Assembly: GCA_023428365.1 (NCBI GenBank)
Contig: JAEYYQ010000363.1
Span: forward strand, 1 to 5,373
Direction: 5' to 3'
Length of the DNA stretch: 5,373 bases
Source: Pseudomonadota bacterium
Lineage (GTDB): Bacteria; Pseudomonadota; Alphaproteobacteria; Rhizobiales; Hyphomicrobiaceae
Part shown: in pieces, positions 1-5,373 of the stretch
Numbering within the stretch: the first letter of the stretch is position 1
How the letters are laid out: every line of letters starts with the position of its first letter
Translations under genes and position numbers: made by a program
The notes under the pieces: generated by a model
Told to the model about the DNA's origin: nothing
The model's database searches: none
What the model saw: the letters and a program-made list of their open reading frames with translations, nothing else

Positions 1-2243
1 GAGCCATCGCGCCCCGTGTGTGGATGAGCAACGCCAAGCACGACTGCACGGACGCCGCCCATCTCGTCGGGCACGTCGGCTGACGTGGAAGGACAAACCT
101 GAACAGCGTCGAAGTGGCCCCGGTCACCAATCCCATTGATGTAGACTGCAAGTTCTTTATCGATCGTCAGCAGAACCAACGCTTCTTCGATTTGGTTTGC
201 CCGATCGGCCGCCATGCGATTGAGGCTCGGTGACACCGAATACCAATGGCGCCCAAGATCGCTGTGCATGAACTTGGCCTGGTTGGCGAGACGCCGCAAC
301 GCGTCGCCAAAGATTGCCGGCCGCTCACCGGGCTGCACCACGCCCAGGTTTATCTGCTTGTCATCAAGACCGCGGTTCTGCTCTTTGTGCGTCGGCGCTG
401 AACCCATGAAGATTGCCCGCGCAATACGCCGCGTCGCCGAATAGCGGTTGAGGTTCGGCGCTGACTGATCAATCCGATAGGGCGTCGAAGACGTGCCATC
501 GACATCGCCAGCAATGATCGACTGCCAATTGGTATCCAGATAATGCAGAAGCTCTGGCTCCACGCGGGGTGAACTGATGGCAACGCTGCCAGGCATGATC
601 ACGACCGATGGATCATTGCTCATCCAAAGCTCATGAATGACCTGTGCCATGAGGCGCAGCACGCCGCGCGTGCGCTGAAACTTCTCAACAGAACCCCAGG
701 CGACATAGAGTTGATCGAACAGCTCTGGATGGATCGGATAGGCCTTCTCGAGCTTGCGCCGATAGTCCTCGTCCGAACAGCCCTGAGGAAAGTCATTCGG
801 GCTTTCACGATAGAGCTTGGCGAACTGCTTGAGTGTATTGTCGCGGTGATGGAAGCGGTCTCCCGGGATCTCCTTGAAGAGGCGGCGGCGCACGATCTCG
901 TAGCTTTCTTCCTGAGACGCCGGACGCCAGGACGATTCAACGCGCGAGAATGTCTGCTTGAGGCGCGCCAAAGCCTCCTGCCCGCCTTCACCGCCGACTT
1001 CGATCTGCGATGCCGGCAACGATGCCACCAGCAGCGTACCGGGACTGGCTTTGACGGCTTCCGTCAACGATTGGACGAAGGTCAGGTTCGCGTCGAACGA
1101 ACCGGATGGCAGGCCATCCGTCTTGTAGATCTGGCGAAGATAGGCGACCCACTCGTCGATCAGGATCAGGCACGGGCTATGAACCTTGAAGAGCTGCTCG
1201 AGCAAATGCGAGCCCGGCGCGATTCCTTTTGCATCGTTCTCGGCGATCATATCGAACGCTGATGCTCCGCCGAGCTGCCAGGCCAGCTCACCCCATGTCG
1301 TACGGATCTGGCGACCACAGGGTGTCTTGAGCACGTCTTGCGGCCCGCGAGCGGTGCCCACGAGAACCGCGCGATTGATCTTGGCCGGGACTTTCAGTCC
1401 CTCCTTCTGCAGCAATTGATCGAGACCTGTCAGATCATTCGCCGAGGTTCCGCTCGCCATATGATAGAGCGCGAGCATGGAGTGTGTTTTGCCGCCGCCG
1501 AAATTGGTCTGCAGCTCGACAACCGGATCACCGCCACTGTTGGACAGACGCTTTGCTGCTGTCACCAGCAGCGAACTCAAACCGTTCGTAAGATACGTGC
1601 GGCTGAAGAATTCCTGAGGGTTGCTGTATTCTGACGGCGCGCTGCCGTTGTGGACTTTGCCGAGATCGGCAGCAAACTCCGCCTGCTGGAACTCGCCGGT
1701 GGCAACATCCTGATGCGGCTCCACCACTTCGCGCCATGGCAACAAGCCGGCCACGGTCTCGACGGAGATTTCAAGTCGCTGCGATTTACGGCGCTCTTCA
1801 TTGCGCTGCAGCTCCGTGAACTTCGTGCGCAAAATCGTATCGCGCATCTTGCCGAGCTTGTCGGCGGTCTCTCCGTTACTGATCGCCTCCATCAGCCGGC
1901 GCATCGTATCGAGCGCTCGCTCGGCGTCGTCATAGGTGAACGATTCATTGTGCGAGAGCTTGTTGCGCACATCGCCCAGCTCGTTGATGAGCGAGCGCTC
2001 GGCTCTTCCCAGAACCGAACGAAAAGCCTCGTTCCAGAAGCGGTCCATCACGTTGAAGAGCGCCGCCTGGTCCCAGACCAACTCGCCCCTGCGGTTCGGC
2101 TTCAGGTTGCTGTACCGTTCTGCAATCTGAACCGGCCAGTCCTTGCCCACGCCGGCTTCAAGGCGCTTTTCGACGAAAGGAACGAGTGCCTCAGGCAGCA
2201 GCTCCATGCCCTCGAATACGTGCTGTCTTGTGCTCTTTGCCAT
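1..2243 (-). CDS. DUF499-family ATPase with N-terminal Swt1-type HEPN domain (3' end cut off by window edge)
   Basis: The frame is open from the ATG at 2243 to the left edge, giving 747 residues with the C-terminus missing. Family members are, from memory, about 1000 residues or more. Residues 1 to about 125 resemble a Swt1-family HEPN domain, with R93-NKLS-H98 forming the R-x4-H motif of HEPN ribonucleases. The P-loop ATPase core follows: a Walker A-like TNFGGGKTH at 246-254, and a Walker B CLILIDEW at 358-365 with D363 and E364. A strand at 403-413 (TLLVASLPASQ) could be sensor 1, and R434 and R440 in FSRVESSWR are possible arginine fingers. AYPIHPELFDQLY (501-513) and QRTRGVLRLMA (523-533) are typical of the helical/winged-helix region after the core in DUF499-type ATPases. 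There is no signal peptide or membrane segment, so it is probably cytoplasmic. It lies 17 bases after the methylase, consistent with a sensor, motor or scaffold in an anti-phage complex. The family call is strong; the biochemical role is inferred. Confidence 0.9.
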   Translation of the reverse strand, partial: MAKSTRQHVFEGMELLPEALVPFVEKRLEAGVGKDWPVQIAERYSNLKPNRRGELVWDQAALFNVMDRFWNEAFRSVLGRAERSLINELGDVRNKLSHNESFTYDDAERALDTMRRLMEAISNGETADKLGKMRDTILRTKFTELQRNEERRKSQRLEISVETVAGLLPWREVVEPHQDVATGEFQQAEFAADLGKVHNGSAPSEYSNPQEFFSRTYLTNGLSSLLVTAAKRLSNSGGDPVVELQTNFGGGKTHSMLALYHMASGTSANDLTGLDQLLQKEGLKVPAKINRAVLVGTARGPQDVLKTPCGRQIRTTWGELAWQLGGASAFDMIAENDAKGIAPGSHLLEQLFKVHSPCLILIDEWVAYLRQIYKTDGLPSGSFDANLTFVQSLTEAVKASPGTLLVASLPASQIEVGGEGGQEALARLKQTFSRVESSWRPASQEESYEIVRRRLFKEIPGDRFHHRDNTLKQFAKLYRESPNDFPQGCSDEDYRRKLEKAYPIHPELFDQLYVAWGSVEKFQRTRGVLRLMAQVIHELWMSNDPSVVIMPGSVAISSPRVEPELLHYLDTNWQSIIAGDVDGTSSTPYRIDQSAPNLNRYSATRRIARAIFMGSAPTHKEQNRGLDDKQINLGVVQPGERPAIFGDALRRLANQAKFMHSDLGRHWYSVSPSLNRMAADRANQIEEALVLLTIDKELAVYINGIGDRGHFDAVQVCPSTSADVPDEMGGVRAVVLGVAHPHTGRDG

Positions 2244-2250
2244 TGTTCGT

Positions 2251-2257
2251 CTCCCCC
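2251..2257 (-). promoter_or_regulatory. Ribosome binding site of the DUF499-family gene
   Basis: On the minus strand the 17-base gap between the methylase stop (TAG, 2263-2261) and the ATG at 2243 contains GGGGGAG, followed by a 7-base spacer ACGAACA and then ATG. This is a strong, well-spaced Shine-Dalgarno sequence and fixes the start at 2243. The next in-frame ATG, at codon 13, has no comparable signal. The gap has no room for a separate promoter or terminator, so the ATPase gene should be transcribed with the methylase. Confidence 0.8.
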
Positions 2258-2260
2258 GCC

Positions 2261-5068
2261 CTAGACGCCCATTTCGATCTGACTGCCACCGATCGTCGCC
2301 GGCAGCGCCGCGGCCTGACGCGTCAGCTCGGCCCAGTCAGCGATTAGGGCGTTGTAAGCTGTTGCCTCTTTCGCGTCCTTCCGCTTGTTGGCGCTGATGT
2401 CATAGAGGCAGTAGGCCAAATCCTTGGCCGCCTCGGCGTGCCGCCCGATCTTCTTCAGAAGAGTTGCGGCGTTCTCCGAGATGCCATCCTTCTCGTGCTG
2501 CCTCACCAAATACTGAAGGCACTCCCAAACAGTCAGGTGGCTGTCGCTATCTGGGCTCCAATCATTTTCAAGTTCTTCTCGCACCAAAAGTCGAACCTTG
2601 CCGGCAGCGCTTTCAATGATCCCCGCGTGCTTGACGTTCTCGACAGAGATACCGCGCGCGCGAGCAAGATTGTCAGCGACGCCATAATCACCCTTCCCCA
2701 TTCCAAACTGCTTGAACCAAGTAATCGCGAAGCGAGTGTCGGCATCGAACTCTCCCTGGATGCCCCCCAGATACTCGTCGAGCTGCGCATTGATAAGCTG
2801 CAAAGCAGTCTTAACGCTCATAGGGCTGTCGTCTGCCTCGAGCACGGCCTTGTAGCGGGAGAACACACCCATGCCAGGCCCGATAGCCGATTGCGGCATG
2901 TCGGCAGGCGCAATGTTCGCCGCCTGAAGCTCCGCGATGGCCGGCCGCAGCTCACGCTTCAAAAAGCGGATGAATTCAGCCCGCGTGACGATTTCGGCCG
3001 TTGCTTCCTTCTTGCGACAAACCAGCACGACCGAGTTGGCGAGGGCATTAGTACCCGAAGCAATCAGGCGGTTGGTCATTTCGGTGCGCATCGGCCATGT
3101 GCCGACGACGGCATAGCCGGCCTCGATGACGGCCTGGAGAAAGGTGGCCCAGCCCGTCGAACTGATGCCTTCCTGATCAATCTCGCTCTGCTTGAAAGCA
3201 TAGTAGATCGCTGTGGGAAACTCAGCAGAGGACTGCTTAGACATTTCTTGAATGGCTTTCCCCATACCCTCCAAGAAAAAAGCCTCGGCTCGCTCCTTCG
3301 TACCGTGCCGATATGGCGTCGCGACCAGTTCTTCGGATTTCGGTGTGGCCAGTACCCCGAATAGCTCCGGATAGGTGTTCCGCAGGGATCTCCGCATCCA
3401 CGCATAGAAGTAATCTGAGAGATCGGCGTATCCGATGTTGTCGTAGTATGGCGGATCGGTGGAGATCACCGTTCCCGCCGGATAACTGGCGGACTGTGCA
3501 TCCTGTTGCACAATGCGCCCTGGCGCAGCCAATTGCAGCTGGTCGAGTGTCTTAAAGCCCCATTCCACACAGTTCCCCCAGTTTCCTGTGGAATTGGAGA
3601 ACGGATTAGCTTCGGTATAGTCCCATGTCATTGGAAGCGCTTGGCGACCAAATGCATTTCGAATGATTTCGCGTCCGTGATGCCAAGATGTAATGGTTGA
3701 GTGATAGTCCGTCATTTTCGAGATGCCGAAAGCGAAGAAGACGCTGACAGCTTCTGCATAGGCAAGAGCACCCACCCCTCCCTCCGCCAGAGGCTCACCA
3801 CTACCTTTCCTTCCTGATGCCACTGCATCCGCTCTGATTAGATCCCGCGCGTCAGAGATTAGGTCGCAGAACGTGTTCAACGCGACTAATTGGCGAGACG
3901 TGAAAAGGTCGCCGAACGTGGTCAACCCGTAGTTCGGTGTCTTGAAGTCCCGGGGGTTTTCTGGAAGCTCGGTCTCAGGTTTCCAGTCGGGGGCCGCTGA
4001 TAGCGCGATCTTCTTGTGATGTGGCGATGGTGCCGAGTAGGCTCGGCCGCCCTTTCTCTCAGCGACAATCGCAATGAGTTCTTGGCCCATTTTGCCGGTC
4101 TTCCCAGCGTTTCGAACGTGGTCGTAGGGTATTGCAGCATCCGACATGATACAGCGAAACGCCTGACGCTTTCCTGCTGTGGTACCGAGCGCCGCTGCCT
4201 CAAGCTCTGATTTCGTACCGCCTCTACGCACCCTGTAGGTGATTGTCTTGGTGGATCGATCTGCGATAGGCTCGATCCACGTTTCCTTTCCCTTCTTCGA
4301 GCTCAGCATGAAGCTGGAGATCAGTGGCACCTGCACATTCGCAAAGGCCGGGTCCGGACTCGGCACCGTGCGCGCCCAGATCCAGGCGATCACCGTCGCC
4401 TTGCCGCCCCCATATTCCTTCTGCAGGTCCACCTTCGGGTAGAGATGCCCAATGCGCGCCTGAGCCTTCTCGCGCATCCATTCGCCGTAGTATTTGACGT
4501 CTTCAGCAAGCCCCTCGGCGTTACGGTAGAATTGGCGCCCTTTGGGTCCGGGATGGATAGGCGGCATATCCTTGAACTTGGGCGGGATCTCGATCATCGC
4601 GTTGCCGATCATCCCCGCGACCGGGTTCAGGTCTGAGCCATACGCGGGAAGGCCGAGCCGCTGCGCTTCGAGCGGAATGGAACCACCGCCGGAGAATGGG
4701 TCATAAACGGGCGGCAGTTCGCCGTCGCAGCTCTTGCGGATCTCTGCGCGCGCCTTTTCAAGCACTTCCTCGTTGGTCGAGTTCTCCCATTTGACCAACT
4801 CCTCGATGATCCCGAACAGCCGCTTGCGTTCGAGCTCCTGCACCTCCGGCGTCGGAAACTTATCGGGCTGCGCGGACGGATCATCGACAAGCTGCGCGAA
4901 GAGCACCGCACGGCAGGCAGCAAGCGGGCGACGTGCCCACCACAGATGCAGCGTCGAGGGATGACCATGACGAATGGACTTCTCCCGTGCCGAAGCCGCA
5001 TTGATCGCCTCGAGCGGGATCGCGACCTCGATCAGTTTCTTTTTGTAGTTTTGGGCAGTCATGCTCAT
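2261..5068 (-). CDS. DUF1156-domain putative DNA adenine methylase (COG1743 type)
   Basis: This complete 935-residue protein is predicted to transfer a methyl group from S-adenosylmethionine to DNA, most likely to adenine N6. The N-terminus is a textbook DUF1156 domain (about residues 11-60, including SAREKSIRHGHPSTLHLWWA and RRPLAACRAV). SAM-binding motif I is DPFSGGGS at 123-130, followed by an acidic SDLNPVA at 145-151. The catalytic amino-methylase motif DPPY is at 538-541, followed by YDNIGYADLSDYFY. A conserved closing strand, GTNALANSVVLVCR, lies at 672-685. The C-terminal third (about 690-935) is helical and may contact DNA or partners. The position where relatives carry a Zn-ribbon (about 236-309) has lost its cysteine pairs. 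The start overlaps the upstream stop by ATGA; a second ATG two codons in (5062) has a GGA six bases upstream and could be the true start. Its place beside a DUF499 ATPase points to phage defence with self-DNA marking. Target site and strand specificity cannot be read from sequence. Confidence 0.93.
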   Translation of the reverse strand: MSMTAQNYKKKLIEVAIPLEAINAASAREKSIRHGHPSTLHLWWARRPLAACRAVLFAQLVDDPSAQPDKFPTPEVQELERKRLFGIIEELVKWENSTNEEVLEKARAEIRKSCDGELPPVYDPFSGGGSIPLEAQRLGLPAYGSDLNPVAGMIGNAMIEIPPKFKDMPPIHPGPKGRQFYRNAEGLAEDVKYYGEWMREKAQARIGHLYPKVDLQKEYGGGKATVIAWIWARTVPSPDPAFANVQVPLISSFMLSSKKGKETWIEPIADRSTKTITYRVRRGGTKSELEAAALGTTAGKRQAFRCIMSDAAIPYDHVRNAGKTGKMGQELIAIVAERKGGRAYSAPSPHHKKIALSAAPDWKPETELPENPRDFKTPNYGLTTFGDLFTSRQLVALNTFCDLISDARDLIRADAVASGRKGSGEPLAEGGVGALAYAEAVSVFFAFGISKMTDYHSTITSWHHGREIIRNAFGRQALPMTWDYTEANPFSNSTGNWGNCVEWGFKTLDQLQLAAPGRIVQQDAQSASYPAGTVISTDPPYYDNIGYADLSDYFYAWMRRSLRNTYPELFGVLATPKSEELVATPYRHGTKERAEAFFLEGMGKAIQEMSKQSSAEFPTAIYYAFKQSEIDQEGISSTGWATFLQAVIEAGYAVVGTWPMRTEMTNRLIASGTNALANSVVLVCRKKEATAEIVTRAEFIRFLKRELRPAIAELQAANIAPADMPQSAIGPGMGVFSRYKAVLEADDSPMSVKTALQLINAQLDEYLGGIQGEFDADTRFAITWFKQFGMGKGDYGVADNLARARGISVENVKHAGIIESAAGKVRLLVREELENDWSPDSDSHLTVWECLQYLVRQHEKDGISENAATLLKKIGRHAEAAKDLAYCLYDISANKRKDAKEATAYNALIADWAELTRQAAALPATIGGSQIEMGV
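5065..5068 (-). promoter_or_regulatory. ATGA stop-start overlap coupling the small gene to the methylase
   Basis: The upstream gene ends in TGA (5067-5065) and the methylase begins with ATG (5068-5066), sharing the bases ATGA. Upstream of this ATG there is only a weak GGA, placed directly against the start codon. Initiation of the methylase therefore probably depends on ribosomes terminating on the upstream gene, which would keep the two products in a fixed ratio. An alternative start at 5062 would leave a 2-base gap after the stop codon instead of an overlap, with the same coupling logic. Confidence 0.75.
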
Positions 5069-5373
5069 TCCGATCGTGCAGGTGGTTTGGAGTTGTCGAG
5101 TTTCAGTCCGTAATGGCTTTCGAGGTAGCGAAGCACCTCGTCCAATGCCTCTATGATGTGGAGCCGGTTGGCGCCGAACGCGTAATATCCGGTCATCAAC
5201 TCATCCGGATCTCCGGGACTGGCCTTGTAGCTATTCTTCTTGCGCTGTCCTTCTCCATCAACAACCGTCAATGGATAGCGAAAGTGCCGCCCTTCGCCTT
5301 CATAGACGCCGCCCGCACCCCAGTTCTGGATGTTTCCGTTGTAGCAATTGCTTCCGACGAGATACTCAAGCTC
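5065..5373 (-). CDS. Small unrecognised protein upstream of the methylase (5' end cut off by window edge)
   Basis: The frame is open from the right edge to TGA at 5067-5065, leaving 102 C-terminal residues. I do not recognise the family. The first part (residues 1-40 of the fragment) is rich in glycine and aromatic residues, for example NIQNWGAGGVYEGEGRHF, and looks like a small beta-rich fold. Residues about 41-60 are polar and probably a loop (EGQRKKNSYKASPGDPDE). Residues 68-90 form a likely amphipathic helix (NRLHIIEALDEVLRYLESHY), followed by a short proline-containing tail. There are no cysteine clusters, membrane segments or recognisable catalytic motifs. A TTG at 5271 could be called as a start, but the open, protein-like sequence continues upstream of it, so the real start is most likely beyond the window. 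Its ATGA overlap with the methylase suggests a partner or accessory subunit of the same system. It could also be the C-terminal end of a longer protein. Confidence 0.75.
   Translation of the reverse strand, partial: ELEYLVGSNCYNGNIQNWGAGGVYEGEGRHFRYPLTVVDGEGQRKKNSYKASPGDPDELMTGYYAFGANRLHIIEALDEVLRYLESHYGLKLDNSKPPARSE

Noticed and set aside
633..1262. A 209-codon open frame on the plus strand
   Set aside because: It is antisense to the Walker B and post-core region of the DUF499 ATPase, has no recognisable domain, and is a GC-rich shadow.
1..2243. Possible pseudogene or frameshift in the ATPase gene
   Set aside because: Reading all 747 codons showed no internal stop or frame change, and the motifs appear in the expected order. 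The missing C-terminus is due to the window edge.
1650..2264. A 204-codon open frame on the plus strand
   Set aside because: It is antisense to the HEPN domain and start region of the ATPase gene. The minus-strand reading has conserved motifs and a good ribosome binding site; this one has neither.
2438..3364. A 308-codon open frame on the plus strand
   Set aside because: It lies wholly antisense to the methylase, whose motifs are unmistakable. Its translation is Arg/Leu/His-rich with no recognisable motif, as expected for the shadow of a GC-rich gene.
2261..5068. BREX PglX/BrxX or DISARM methylase
   Set aside because: The N-terminal DUF1156 signature and the neighbouring HEPN/DUF499 ATPase fit the DUF1156 group better. 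No BREX or DISARM partner genes (PglZ phosphatase, DrmA or DrmB) appear in the window.
5065..5271. A 68-residue stand-alone gene starting at TTG 5271
   Set aside because: The same frame stays open for 34 more codons to the window edge with protein-like sequence, so the TTG is most likely internal and the gene is cut by the edge.

Overview
The window is one densely packed stretch of a minus-strand operon with about 58% GC by eye. The GC- and GCG/GATC-rich codon use suggests a proteobacterium, perhaps an alphaproteobacterium; I cannot place it more precisely from sequence alone. Nothing on the plus strand looks like a gene.

The minus strand, in transcription order, holds three genes. First is the 3' part of a small gene (5373 to 5065, running in from the right edge), which I do not recognise. 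Second is a complete 935-residue DUF1156/COG1743-type putative DNA adenine methylase (5068 to 2261). Third is a large HEPN-plus-ATPase protein of the DUF499 family (2243 to the left edge, 747 residues visible, C-terminus missing). The first two genes overlap by ATGA. The second and third are separated by 17 bases that carry a strong ribosome binding site. The tight spacing implies co-transcription and translational coupling.

A DUF1156 methylase next to a DUF499 ATPase is a known signature of anti-phage islands. It belongs to the loosely described helicase-methylase-ATPase (Hma-like) group, whose members also encode a large helicase and sometimes a phospholipase-D-type nuclease. Neither of those lies inside this window, so the system is visible only in part. 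The likely logic is inferred, not shown: the methylase marks self DNA, the ATPase acts as sensor or motor, and a nuclease or the HEPN RNase domain is the effector.

The points most worth following are four. The N-terminal HEPN domain of the ATPase has an intact R-x4-H motif. The methylase's Zn-ribbon has lost nearly all its cysteines. About 400 residues separate the SAM-binding motif from the catalytic DPPY motif. The unrecognised small protein is translationally coupled to the methylase. The methylase and the visible part of the ATPase read through without frameshift or internal stop.
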